A stretch of DNA of 64,000 nucleotides from positions 37,914 through 101,913 of the forward strand of contig NZ_PUIV01000009.1 of assembly GCF_003113265.1 (NCBI RefSeq), in the 5' to 3' direction. The notes beneath the pieces are model-generated. The model had not been told where the DNA came from and did not search any database. It saw nothing but the letters and a program-made list of their open reading frames with translations. Positions 52,376 through 60,803 of this stretch are shown here, piece by piece. Each line of letters starts with the position of its first letter. The first letter of the stretch is position 1. Both the position numbers and the translations under genes were made by a program. Source of the DNA: Methylosinus sporium (GTDB taxonomy: Bacteria; Pseudomonadota; Alphaproteobacteria; Rhizobiales; Beijerinckiaceae).

Positions 52376-53799
52376 CCGCCAACCTTCTGAAGTTCCGGCT
52401 TCGCCCACCATGGGCCCGGATCGATGGACGTTCTGTCCTTGCGAAACTCTACATAGAGAATGGGCTGTTTCGCGCCGATAGCAATGGCCGCCGCAGTCCT
52501 GACGGCGCCGCCGCCCATGTTCGCCACCGGCTCGCCGGCGAGGACGAATTGTCCCACGGCGACGGATATCCGCTCCATTCCGGCCAGAGTGACATAATAG
52601 CCGCCGCCGGCGTTGATGATCAAGAGTTGACCATAGGATCGGTAGCGCCCTGCGAAAACCACCCAGCCGTCGCTGGGCGCGGTCACGATCGCGTTTTCGC
52701 GCGCCGCTATCGACAGGCCCTTCTCGGCTCCGCCTTGACCGTCCGAGGCGCCGAAGCGCTTGACGACAGGCCCGGCGGTCGGCGGCGCCAATCGACCTTT
52801 CAGATCGGCGAAGGCGACGGCTGGAGCGAGACGGGCGGGATCCTTGAACGGAGTCGCCAGCGCTTTGGCGCGGCTTTCCTGCGACATTGCGGCGTCCGCC
52901 GCGGCGCGCTCGGAATCGGCGCGTCGCGCCGCTTCGGCCGCGCGCCGGCCCTCCTCCACCTCGCTCTCCATGCGAGAGATCAGCTCCTTGAGGTTGGTCG
53001 CCTTGGACGCCAGCGCGCGCGCCCGCTCCGCCTCGAAATCCAGCGCGCTCTGCGCCAGCATCAGCGCCTTCTGCCGCGTCTCGACGAGCGCCTCGAGCCG
53101 CACGCGCTCCTCCTTCAAATGCTCGAGCTCGGCGATGAGGCTCGTCTTCTCCGCCTCTACGCGGCCGCGCAGCGTGACGAGGTCGGCGAGATCGGTCTTG
53201 AGCGTCTCCACCTCGGCGCGCATTTGCGGCAGCATCGAGCCGAGCAGCATGGCGGCGCGAATGCTCTCCAGAATATCCTCGGGCCGCGCCAGCAGCGCCG
53301 GCGGCGGCTTGCGCCCCATGCGCTGCAGCACGAGCAGCACCTCGCCGATCAGCGCGCGACGGCCGGCCAGCGATTTGACCAGCGCCCGCTCGCTCTGCAC
53401 CGACGTCTCGAGCTTGGCGCTCACATCCTCCGCGCGCTTTTCCAGCACGCCGACCCGCTGCACGGCGTCGACCAGCGCGGCGTTGAACTTGGCGCGATCG
53501 GCGCGCAGCGTCTCGATCTCAGTCTCGATTTTGCGGCGGCTCTCGGCGGAGACCGTGATCGTGTCCTCGAGGCTGCGCAGCTCCGAACGTTTTCCGGAAA
53601 TATCGGGGGAATCCGGATTGTCGGCGGCGTCTCGCGTCTCGACGACAGGAACCGGCTTCAACGTCGTCGTCGTCAGAGCGCCGCGCAGATTTTCCGCTCG
53701 CGCGGGATTTGCGATGGCCGTCAGCGCGAGGCCGAGGACGGGAAGACAGACTTTGGGAAAGCAGCCGCTTGGCTCCCGACGCTCCACTCCCCGTCGCAT
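52372..53799 (-). CDS. envC: EnvC-type murein hydrolase activator, degenerate LytM domain
   Basis: The 475-residue product has a signal peptide (LPVLGLALTAIANPARA). A long coiled coil follows (residues 60-310: RSLEDTITVSAESRRKIETE; TSLIAELEHLKEERVRLEAL), then a C-terminal M23/LytM-like domain. The zinc-ligand motifs of active M23 peptidases are lost: the HxxxD site reads KGLSIAAR and HxH reads LYVEFRK. This resembles EnvC, which activates amidases instead of cutting itself. It is translationally coupled to ctpA, which may process it or its partner. ATG 53799 is chosen because of the signal peptide. Confidence 0.9.
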   Translation of the reverse strand: MRRGVERREPSGCFPKVCLPVLGLALTAIANPARAENLRGALTTTTLKPVPVVETRDAADNPDSPDISGKRSELRSLEDTITVSAESRRKIETEIETLRADRAKFNAALVDAVQRVGVLEKRAEDVSAKLETSVQSERALVKSLAGRRALIGEVLLVLQRMGRKPPPALLARPEDILESIRAAMLLGSMLPQMRAEVETLKTDLADLVTLRGRVEAEKTSLIAELEHLKEERVRLEALVETRQKALMLAQSALDFEAERARALASKATNLKELISRMESEVEEGRRAAEAARRADSERAAADAAMSQESRAKALATPFKDPARLAPAVAFADLKGRLAPPTAGPVVKRFGASDGQGGAEKGLSIAARENAIVTAPSDGWVVFAGRYRSYGQLLIINAGGGYYVTLAGMERISVAVGQFVLAGEPVANMGGGAVRTAAAIAIGAKQPILYVEFRKDRTSIDPGPWWAKPELQKVGG

Positions 53800-53935
53800 G
53801 ATCCCGCCGCTCGACCTATGCCTCATGAACGGCGTCCGCTTCGCCCGCGACTCTTTGCGCCCGCCGGAAGCCGGCGTGCGAATCTCGCGGCAGTTTGGCT
53901 ATTCAATAGCGTCCACATTGCGGCGAAGGCGGCGC

Positions 53936-55243
53936 CTATCGGCGCGGCGACAGCAGGAAATCGACGCCGCTCCCGCTTTCGCCCTCCGGCGCGCCTTTGG
54001 CGACCGGCTTGCCGCTTTCGCCGGCGACGGAAAGACGCCCACGCTCGACGCCCATGCGGCCGAGATAATCGACGACGCGGGCGGCCCGGTCGCGCGCCTG
54101 CTCCCGCGCGGCCCGATCGCCGCCCTCGGCGCGCACGCGCACGTCCACATCGGTCTGTGGACAGCGTTGCAGCAGGCCCACCGCTTTGTCCAACGCGCCG
54201 GTCGCGCCGCGCTGGACGCCGCCGCGCCGGCTGAAGCGCACCGGCTCGCCGGCCAGCGCCGCGGTCACGGCCTTCTGACAGGCCGGAAGATCGAGCTCTC
54301 CGCTCGCCGGAGTGGCGGGCCGCGCTTGTTCGGACGGCTTGCCCGACGCGGAAGACTCGCCGGGTGCGGAGGGCGCGCCGGGCGCGGAAGGCCTGCCGGG
54401 CCCCGCCGATTTGGGAGTTTCGGGAGATCGGGAAGGTTCGGAGGTCCGCTCGTCCGCGAAGGGCCGCACGAGCTCCGGGGCGGCCGCCGAAGGAGTCGAA
54501 GGCGCGGGCTTCACCCCTCCCCGCGCCGGCTCCTTGGACTTGGCGACGCCGCCATTCCGCGTTGACGGAGCGTTCGGCGGCGGGCCGTTTTGCGGGGCCT
54601 CCGCCGGGCCGGCGGCGCCATTCGGCCCGCGCTCGGGCGCCTCGCTTTCGCGGGCTGCGCGTCGCGCAATGGCGGCGTTCTCGTAATTCTTGGCGGCCGC
54701 GCCCGTCAGAGCGTCCACATCGGCGATTCCCCGCACGCCGGGAATATGCGCGATCTCCTCCGCCGCAGCGGCGCGGTTCGGCGCATCGCGGGGCAAGAGG
54801 ACATCGCGGCCGGCGACGTCGACATAGGCGGGATCGCCGCCGATTTTCTCGATCGCGCTCGCCGCCTTGCGCCGCAAATCCTGCTCCGTCGAGCGGCCGG
54901 CCAGAAAGCCGGCGGCGAGCCAGATCAGCGCCAGCGGGACGAGGCCGAGCGCCCAGCCCTCATTGTCGCGCAGAGAATGCCGGCCGAGCAGCGCGCCGGC
55001 CGCCGCGCCGGCGAGAAAGGCGGGAAACAGCAGCAGCGCCGTCTCGAGCCAGAAGCCCGAGCGCCCGGGCAGGAGGCCGAGCGCAGCGACGGGAACGCCC
55101 GCCGCGAAAGCGAGAACGAACCACACCAGCCAGCCGGCGACCGGCCCGCGCTCGGAGCGCCGCGCGATGGAGAGCGCCGTCGCGACTCCGACCGCGAAGG
55201 CCGAGGCGCCCCAGGCCCAAAAATGCATGAGGAGATAGGTCAT
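53936..55243 (-). CDS. Membrane protein with BON-like and OmpA-like domains
   Basis: The 435-residue product has three or four N-terminal membrane helices (residues 1-120: LLMHFWAWGASAFAVGVATA; GWALGLVPLALIWLAAGFLA). A BON-like segment follows (KIGGDPAYVDVAGRDVLLPR, VRGIADVDALTG), then a Pro/Ala/Ser/Gly-rich linker of about 130 residues. The OmpA-like end is CPQTDVDVRVRAEGGDRAAR, with LGRMGVERGRLSVAGESG. It is likely anchored in the inner membrane and binds peptidoglycan. The OmpA domain is short and weakly conserved, so peptidoglycan binding is uncertain. It is convergent-free and lies 137 bp from envC. Confidence 0.72.
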   Translation of the reverse strand: MTYLLMHFWAWGASAFAVGVATALSIARRSERGPVAGWLVWFVLAFAAGVPVAALGLLPGRSGFWLETALLLFPAFLAGAAAGALLGRHSLRDNEGWALGLVPLALIWLAAGFLAGRSTEQDLRRKAASAIEKIGGDPAYVDVAGRDVLLPRDAPNRAAAAEEIAHIPGVRGIADVDALTGAAAKNYENAAIARRAARESEAPERGPNGAAGPAEAPQNGPPPNAPSTRNGGVAKSKEPARGGVKPAPSTPSAAAPELVRPFADERTSEPSRSPETPKSAGPGRPSAPGAPSAPGESSASGKPSEQARPATPASGELDLPACQKAVTAALAGEPVRFSRRGGVQRGATGALDKAVGLLQRCPQTDVDVRVRAEGGDRAAREQARDRAARVVDYLGRMGVERGRLSVAGESGKPVAKGAPEGESGSGVDFLLSPRR

Positions 55244-55328
55244 GGCGTTCGCATGGTCCGGCCGACGCGGCGAGATTGCGTCACGGCCCTATCTTTGGCA
55301 AGGCTCGGGCTTTCATCGGGAGACGCGC

Positions 55329-56051
55329 GTGACGCGGACATTTTCGCTTCCCCTTCTGATCGCCCTTCTGCTCGTCGCGCGCCTGGCCGGCGCGCCGGCC
55401 GCTGCGCTCGAGGCGGGCGGCGCGACACAGGGGCCCGTCCTTCCCGTGGAGCGGACGCCCTTCCATGTCCCGGCCTTCCGCAATGACGCGGTCTCCATGT
55501 TGAATGTGTGGCTGCCGCCGCATCGCGTCGCGCCCTATCACGAGCATTCGCGCGACTTCGCTTATGTGGTGGTGCGCGAGAGCCCGACCCTCGTTCAAAA
55601 TTGGGGCGACGCCGCGCCGACGTCGATCATTTGGCCGCGCGGCGCGGTGGGCTTCGGCGCTTTTTCCAAACAGAGCCTCACTCACCGAGCCGAAAATGTC
55701 GGCGATATGCCTCTGAGCATCGTCGGCTTCGAGCTTTTGGAGCCGGCGCCGAAAGGCCGCGCGCCCTCGGAACGTCCCGCCGGCTTTACGCAGATCATCG
55801 ACAATGAGCGCCTGCGCGGATGGCGCCTCGCGCTGAAGCCCGGAGAGATCACGCCCGCCTTCACGCAACGCGCGCCCGGCGTGCGGATCGTGGTGGAGGG
55901 AGGCGAGCTGATCGAGACGGATGCGGATGGCGCCGGGCAGAACATGGCCTTGCAGCCGGGCGATTTCCAATGGCGCGACGCCGGCCCCGCCCGCGCGCTG
56001 CGCAACGCCGGCGCGACGACGATAGAGTTGGTGGAATTCGAGGTGAAGTGA
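55329..56051 (+). CDS. Secreted cupin-fold protein
   Basis: The product has 240 residues from GTG 55329, with a signal peptide (LPLLIALLLVARLAGAPAAA). Two cupin-like half-domains follow: LPPHRVAPYHEHSRDFAYVV, with a His-x-His-type metal site, and a second near GEITPAFTQRAPGVRIVVEG. The end QPGDFQWRDAGPARALRNAG is typical of beta-barrel cupins. It should be periplasmic; substrate unknown. The in-frame upstream ORF from 55242 lacks coding character. Divergent from the OmpA-like gene. Confidence 0.75.
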   Translation: MTRTFSLPLLIALLLVARLAGAPAAALEAGGATQGPVLPVERTPFHVPAFRNDAVSMLNVWLPPHRVAPYHEHSRDFAYVVVRESPTLVQNWGDAAPTSIIWPRGAVGFGAFSKQSLTHRAENVGDMPLSIVGFELLEPAPKGRAPSERPAGFTQIIDNERLRGWRLALKPGEITPAFTQRAPGVRIVVEGGELIETDADGAGQNMALQPGDFQWRDAGPARALRNAGATTIELVEFEVK

Positions 56052-56076
56052 CGAGGCCCCTAGAAAGGCGGCGCAC

Positions 56077-56439
56077 ATGACATATGACGATTACAACGCG
56101 TTCTGCAGCGCATTGCCGGCGGCCAGCCATGTGGTGCAATGGGGCGGCTCGCATGTCTGGAAGGTCGGCGGGAAGGTTTTCGCTATCGGCGGCTGGGACG
56201 AAGGCCAGCCGCGTTTCACCTTCAAGGTCGGCGACGTCGCCTATGAGATGCTCAAGGAGCAACCCGGCCTGCGTCCCGCGCCCTATCTCGCCTCCCGCGG
56301 CTTGAAATGGATACAGCATTTCGCGGAGCCTGGCCTCTCGGACGCCGAGCTGCGCGACTACATCCGCGAATCGTATTCGATCGTCTCGCGAGGGCTCCCA
56401 CGGAAGAAGCGCGTTGAGCTCGGACTGAACAACGCCTGA
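56077..56439 (+). CDS. MmcQ/YjbR-family protein
   Basis: The 120-residue product matches the YjbR/MmcQ fold: MTYDDYNAFCSALPAASHVV, WKVGGKVFAIGGWDEGQPRF, TFKVGDVAYEMLKEQPGLRP, and WIQHFAEPGLSDAELRDYIR. These small cytoplasmic proteins have a double-wing DNA-binding-like fold, with no firm biochemical role. It lies 25 bp after the cupin gene, so the two may be co-transcribed. Confidence 0.9.
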   Translation: MTYDDYNAFCSALPAASHVVQWGGSHVWKVGGKVFAIGGWDEGQPRFTFKVGDVAYEMLKEQPGLRPAPYLASRGLKWIQHFAEPGLSDAELRDYIRESYSIVSRGLPRKKRVELGLNNA

Positions 56440-56484
56440 AATCTCGCAACCGTCGAGAGCCGGTTCCCCTCCGCCCGTGCGGCC

Positions 56485-57603
56485 TCACACCCGCATCGGC
56501 ATCAGCACATAGAGCGCGCTCGCGCCGTCGCGGTCCTGGATCAGCGTCGGCGAGCCGGGATCGGCGAGGCGGAACAGAGCCGTGTCGCTGTCGAGCTGAT
56601 CGGCTATGTCCAGCAGATAGCGGGAGTTGAAGCCGATATCGATCGGCGGCCCGTCATAATCGGCCTCGATCTCCTCCACCGCCGAGCCCTGATCGGGATT
56701 GGTGACGGAGAGAACCAGCCTGCCCTCCGAAAGCGCCAGCTTCACGGCGCGGCCGCGCTCCGAAGAAATGGTCGAGACGCGGTCCACCGCCTCGCGGAAC
56801 ACGCCGCGCTCGACGGTGAGGCGCTTGTCGTTATTGGCCGGAATGACGCGGCCATAATCGGGGAAAGTGCCGTCGATGAGCTTGGTCGTCAGCACCGTCT
56901 CGCCGAAGGAGAAACGCATCTTATTGGTGGAGAGCTCGATCGCCACCGCGCCCTCGGCGTCCTCCACGAGGCGCAGAATTTCGTTCACCGCCTTGCGCGG
57001 CAGAATCACGCCCGGCATTCCGGCGGAGCCGGCCGGCGCCGGCAGCTCGACGCGGGCGAGGCGATGGCCGTCGGTGGCCACGGCGCGCAGCAGCTGATGG
57101 CCCTCGACCTCGGCCACATGCAGGAAGATGCCGTTGAGATAATAGCGCGTCTCCTCGCTGGAGATGGCGAATTGCGTCTTCAATATCAGCTTCTTGAGGT
57201 CCGCCGGCGGCAGCGAGAAGCTGTGCGAGAACTCCCCCGAAGTGACGTCAGGAAAATCGCTCTCCGGCAGGCTCTGCAGATTGAAGCGCGAGCGGCCCGA
57301 GCGCAGCGTGAGCTGACCCTGCTCGCCGCTTCCCTCGATCGAGACCTGCGCGCCCTCCGGCAGCTTGCGGACGATGTCATAAAGAGTATGGGCGGGCAGC
57401 GTCGTCGCGCTCGGCTGGCCGATGTCCGCGGAGACTTTCTCGGTGATCTCGAGATCGAGATCGGTCGCCTTGAGCATCAGCGTCCCGGCGGAGGCGTCGA
57501 TGAGCACATTGGCGAGGATCGGAATGGTCGTGCGCCGCTCCACCACTCTGTGAACATGGCCGAGGGCGCGCAGCAGCGCCGCTCTCTCGATGGTGACTTT
57601 CAT
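56485..57603 (-). CDS. dnaN: DNA polymerase III sliding clamp (beta subunit) DnaN
   Basis: DnaN forms the ring that tethers polymerase III to DNA. The product has 372 residues from ATG 57603 (MKVTIERAALLRALGHVHRV). Family motifs are VVERRTTIPILANVLIDASA, SLPESDFPDVTSGEFSHSFS, ATDGHRLARVELPAPAG and the C-terminal ALYVLMPMRV. The frame is open slightly upstream without coding signs. dnaA is not next to it. The 237 bp upstream carry a DnaA-box match and a CtrA-type site. Confidence 0.97.
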   Translation of the reverse strand: MKVTIERAALLRALGHVHRVVERRTTIPILANVLIDASAGTLMLKATDLDLEITEKVSADIGQPSATTLPAHTLYDIVRKLPEGAQVSIEGSGEQGQLTLRSGRSRFNLQSLPESDFPDVTSGEFSHSFSLPPADLKKLILKTQFAISSEETRYYLNGIFLHVAEVEGHQLLRAVATDGHRLARVELPAPAGSAGMPGVILPRKAVNEILRLVEDAEGAVAIELSTNKMRFSFGETVLTTKLIDGTFPDYGRVIPANNDKRLTVERGVFREAVDRVSTISSERGRAVKLALSEGRLVLSVTNPDQGSAVEEIEADYDGPPIDIGFNSRYLLDIADQLDSDTALFRLADPGSPTLIQDRDGASALYVLMPMRV

Positions 57604-57699
57604 TGCGCTCGATCCGTGACGCTGTTTTTCGCTCCAAGGGCGAGACTTTCGCAAGCCGCAACGAATAGCGCAAGAGCCGCAAGGGGATCGGCCGGAGCC

Positions 57700-57708
57700 T
57701 GTGCATAA
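57700..57708 (-). promoter_or_regulatory. DnaA-box match upstream of dnaN
   Basis: The sequence TGTGCATAA is the reverse complement of TTATGCACA, which fits the DnaA-box consensus TTATNCACA. It lies 97 bp upstream of dnaN and 141 bp before the PBP gene. A single box may regulate transcription; no cluster was found to suggest a replication origin. Confidence 0.45.
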
Positions 57709-57743
57709 GTTCCTATCGCGACGAAGAGTAGCGGCCTCCTTGC

Positions 57744-57758
57744 TTAACCGGCCCTTAA
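57744..57758. promoter_or_regulatory. CtrA-type binding site between dnaN and the PBP gene
   Basis: TTAA-CCGGCCC-TTAA is a perfect match to TTAA-N7-TTAA. It lies 83 bp upstream of the PBP gene start and 141 bp upstream of dnaN. A 12-bp perfect palindrome (AGCATTAATGCT, 57765-57776) lies just downstream. Together with the DnaA box it suggests cell-cycle control, which is inferred. Confidence 0.55.
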
Positions 57759-57840
57759 ATCGACAGCATTAATGCTAGTGTCGGCGTCGGCCGTGCGCTT
57801 CCATGCCGCGGCGCGACGGAACCCGAGGCGGCGGACCAAA

Positions 57841-60093
57841 ATGGCGCGCGAGAAGCAACGTCGCGAACCACGTTTCGACGGCGACGGGGGCGGCGATCTA
57901 CGCGCCGACCCGCGAGAGGATCGCATGGCGAAACCCAAACGCAAAGGCAAGAGCGCACCGGGCAAGAGCGCGCCGCCGCCAGAGGAGGACGACGCGCCGC
58001 CGCAACGCTCCATGCCCAAAAAAGCCAAAAAGGGCGGCCGCTTCGGCCTCGGCGGGCTCGTCTATTGGGGCGCCGTGCTCTCCATCTGGGGCGCGATCGG
58101 CGTCGGCGGCCTGTTCATCTATCATGCGGCGCAGCTTCCGCCGATCGACACTCTGGCGGTGCCCAAAAGGCCGCCCAATATCGCCATTCTGGCTGCCGAT
58201 GGGGAATTGCTGGCCAATCGCGGCGACACGGGCGGAGCCGCGGTGCGCCTGCGCGATCTGCCGCCCTATCTGCCCAAGGCCTTCGTCGCCATAGAAGATC
58301 GCCGCTTCTATTCCCATTGGGGCGTCGATCCGATCGGCATCGCCCGCGCGCTGACGCGCAACCTCACCGGACGCGGCGGAATGCAGGGCGGCTCGACGCT
58401 CACCCAGCAGCTCGCCAAGAATTTGTTCCTCACGCAGGAGAGGACGCTGTCGCGCAAGATGCAAGAGGCGATCCTCGCCCTCTGGCTCGAGCACAAATAC
58501 TCCAAAGACCAGATTCTCGAGCTCTACCTAAACCGCGTCTATTTCGGCTCCGGCGCCTATGGCGTGGAGGCGGCGGCGCAGCGCTATTTCGGCCATGGCG
58601 CCGCCCAGGTGACGCTCGCGGAGGCGGCCGTGCTCGCCGGGCTGATGAAGGCGCCGAGCAAGCTCGCGCCCGACCGCAACCCGGAAGGGGCGACCGAACG
58701 CGCGGCGCAGGTCGTCACCGCAATGGCGCAGGAAGGCCATATCACCGAGGCCATGGCGAAGCTCGCGCTCGGCCGGCCGGCCTTGGCGCGACGGGAGCGC
58801 GGCGCCGGCTCCATCAATTACGCCGCCGATTATGTGATGGACATGCTCGACGACACGATCGGCGCCATCGACCAGGACATTGTGGTCACGACGACGCTCG
58901 ATCGAAGGCTCCAGGAAGTGGGCGAGAAGTCAATCGCCGAGGAGCTCGACAAGAAGGGCGAGAAATTCGGAGTCAGCCAGGGCGCGCTGGTGGCGCTCGA
59001 TCCCAACGGCGCCATTCGCGCTCTCGTCGGCGGCCGCAATTACGCCGAGAGCCAATTCGACCGCGCTGTTTCCGCCAAAAGGCAGCCGGGCTCGGCCTTC
59101 AAGCCTTTCGTCTATCTCGCGGGGCTCGAGCATGGCTTGACGCCGGACACGGTGCGCGAGGACGGGCCGATCAATGTCAAAGGCTGGCAGCCGGAGAATT
59201 ACAGCCGTGAATATTTCGGCCCGGTCACGCTCACCAAGGCGCTGGCGCTGTCGCTCAACACAGTGGCGGTGCGCGTCGGCCTCGAGGCCGGGCCGAAGGC
59301 CGTGGTCAAGATCGCGCATCGGCTCGGCGTCGCCTCCGAGTTGCAGCCCAACGCCTCCATCGCGCTCGGCACTTCGGAGGTGACGCCGCTGGAGCTGGTG
59401 ACGGCCTATGCGCCCTTCGCCAATGGCGGCGTCGGCGTGCAGCCGCATATCATCGTCAAGGTGCGCACCGCCGGCGGCAAGCAGATCTACGCGCGCAGAG
59501 GCTCGAGCAATGGCCGCGTGATCGAGCCGCAATATGTGGCGATGATGAACACGATGATGGAGGAGACTCTCTCCACAGGCACGGCGCGCAAGGCGGAGCT
59601 GCCCGGCTGGCGCGCCGCCGGCAAGACCGGCACCAGCCAGGATTTCCGCGACGCCTGGTTCGTCGGCTACACGCCGCATCTCGTCGCCGGCGTCTGGCTC
59701 GGCAATGACGACAATTCGCCCACCAAGAAAGTCTCGGGCGGCAATCTGCCGGTCGAGGTCTGGAGCCGCTTCATGAAAGCGGCGCATCAGGGCGTGCCGG
59801 TCGCGGCCCTGCCCTCCGGCTCCTGGCGCTCGGCCGCGGCGCCGGCGGACAGCCTCTCGCCCATCGCGCCGCTGCTCGATTTTTTCTCCTCCGATCCAGA
59901 GCCGGACGCCCCGCCGCCGCGGCCCTCGCGCCGCCGTCAGGTCCGCGACGAGGACGAGGATGTCGCGCCCGGCTCGGTTCATGGGCTCGAGGCGCTGATG
60001 CCGCCCGCCGACATTCCGAGCCAGACGCCCCGCCCGCGGCGCGGCCCGTCGCGGGAGGAAAAGAATATTTTCGAGAAATTATTCGGCGGTTGA
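57841..60093 (+). CDS. Class A penicillin-binding protein (PBP1A-type)
   Basis: This bifunctional enzyme makes peptidoglycan glycan chains and crosslinks them. With ATG 57841 the product has 750 residues; ATG 57772 and 57925 are alternatives. It has a basic cytoplasmic N-terminus and one membrane helix (GLVYWGAVLSIWGAIGVGGL). The GT51 domain has the catalytic Glu in VAIEDRRFYSHWGVD, then GGSTLTQQLAKNLFL. The transpeptidase has SAFK (QPGSAFKPFVYLAG), SLN (ALSLNTVAVRVGL) and KTGTS. The C-terminal tail is Pro/Arg/Asp-rich. Confidence 0.95.
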   Translation: MAREKQRREPRFDGDGGGDLRADPREDRMAKPKRKGKSAPGKSAPPPEEDDAPPQRSMPKKAKKGGRFGLGGLVYWGAVLSIWGAIGVGGLFIYHAAQLPPIDTLAVPKRPPNIAILAADGELLANRGDTGGAAVRLRDLPPYLPKAFVAIEDRRFYSHWGVDPIGIARALTRNLTGRGGMQGGSTLTQQLAKNLFLTQERTLSRKMQEAILALWLEHKYSKDQILELYLNRVYFGSGAYGVEAAAQRYFGHGAAQVTLAEAAVLAGLMKAPSKLAPDRNPEGATERAAQVVTAMAQEGHITEAMAKLALGRPALARRERGAGSINYAADYVMDMLDDTIGAIDQDIVVTTTLDRRLQEVGEKSIAEELDKKGEKFGVSQGALVALDPNGAIRALVGGRNYAESQFDRAVSAKRQPGSAFKPFVYLAGLEHGLTPDTVREDGPINVKGWQPENYSREYFGPVTLTKALALSLNTVAVRVGLEAGPKAVVKIAHRLGVASELQPNASIALGTSEVTPLELVTAYAPFANGGVGVQPHIIVKVRTAGGKQIYARRGSSNGRVIEPQYVAMMNTMMEETLSTGTARKAELPGWRAAGKTGTSQDFRDAWFVGYTPHLVAGVWLGNDDNSPTKKVSGGNLPVEVWSRFMKAAHQGVPVAALPSGSWRSAAAPADSLSPIAPLLDFFSSDPEPDAPPPRPSRRRQVRDEDEDVAPGSVHGLEALMPPADIPSQTPRPRRGPSREEKNIFEKLFGG

Positions 60094-60233
60094 GACCGCC
60101 GAACGACCGTTTCGTTTTCCTTCAAATTGTGAGACGCGCGGCATGACAATTGCGAAGCTCGGGGCGAGAACCTGTCCCGCATGTCGCTTTTGTCGCAAAA
60201 GCGGCGTGCATTTCGCAAAGTGGAGAAAGCGAT

Positions 60234-60710
60234 ATGAGACTGGCGGAGGCTTTTGCTTCGGCGACGCTCGATGATGTCAAGGCGGCGCTCGACGGCGGCA
60301 AACTGGTTCTGTATTCGACCGGACGTCCGATCGGACCGGACCATAAGATCACCCGCAGCGAGGTGATGGCGACCTTCACCTTCCAGTCTCCCGCTTTCGG
60401 CCCGGATGGGGCCGACGGCGCCGCCGCCCCGCTGTTCGCCGAGCCGTCGGTCATCGCCACCGGCATCGGCACGCCCGGCTGGGCGCGCCTCTCCAAGGCC
60501 GACGGCACGCCGGTCGTCGATCTCTCGGTCGGCCCGGGCAATACGGAAATCAAGCTGGCGAGCGTTTCCGCCACCAAGGATTTCCCCATCGCCATCACGG
60601 CGCTGAAGTTCCTGGCGGCCGAGTCCGTCGAGTGGAACAAGACCGAGTTCGGCCATGCGTTCATGACGAACCACGAGAACCCCTTCCGCAAGGTCTCCGT
60701 TCGCGGCTGA
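60234..60710 (+). CDS. Small protein resembling phage structural proteins
   Basis: The 158-residue product starts MRLAEAFASATLDDVKAALD at ATG 60234, with a GGAG ribosome-binding site. Its mid-part (VLYSTGRPIGPDHKITRSEV; MATFTFQSPAFGPDGADGAA; ATGIGTPGWARLSKADGTPV) follows a pattern common in small proteins from tailed phages and prophages. No other phage gene lies nearby, so it may be a remnant or a coincidental beta-rich protein. It has no signal peptide. The interval 60094-60233 has no ORF. Confidence 0.6.
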   Translation: MRLAEAFASATLDDVKAALDGGKLVLYSTGRPIGPDHKITRSEVMATFTFQSPAFGPDGADGAAAPLFAEPSVIATGIGTPGWARLSKADGTPVVDLSVGPGNTEIKLASVSATKDFPIAITALKFLAAESVEWNKTEFGHAFMTNHENPFRKVSVRG

Positions 60711-60758
60711 CTTTTTTTAAGAGTCAAGCGACGTCGCCACGCCCAGCGGCGTCGTTCT

Positions 60759-60801
60759 CGCGCGGTCCAGCGACGCATTCCCGGCGTCCGCGGACCGCGC
60801 G
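60759..60801. terminator. Hairpin between converging genes
   Basis: CGCGCGGTCC (60759-60768) pairs perfectly with GGACCGCGCG (60792-60801) across a 23-base loop. It lies between the ends of 60234-60710 and 60804-61508. On the plus strand TTTCATTTGG follows. A TTTTTTT run at 60713-60719 precedes it. It probably serves both converging transcripts. Confidence 0.5.
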
Positions 60802-60803
60802 TT

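Noticed and set aside
52760..54565. 601-residue plus-strand ORF over envC and the OmpA-like gene
   Set aside because: It is antisense to two better genes and is Ser/Arg-rich low complexity.
57604..57840. Chromosome replication origin next to dnaN
   Set aside because: Only one DnaA-box match is present, no AT-rich unwinding region is evident, and dnaA, parA and gidA are not nearby.
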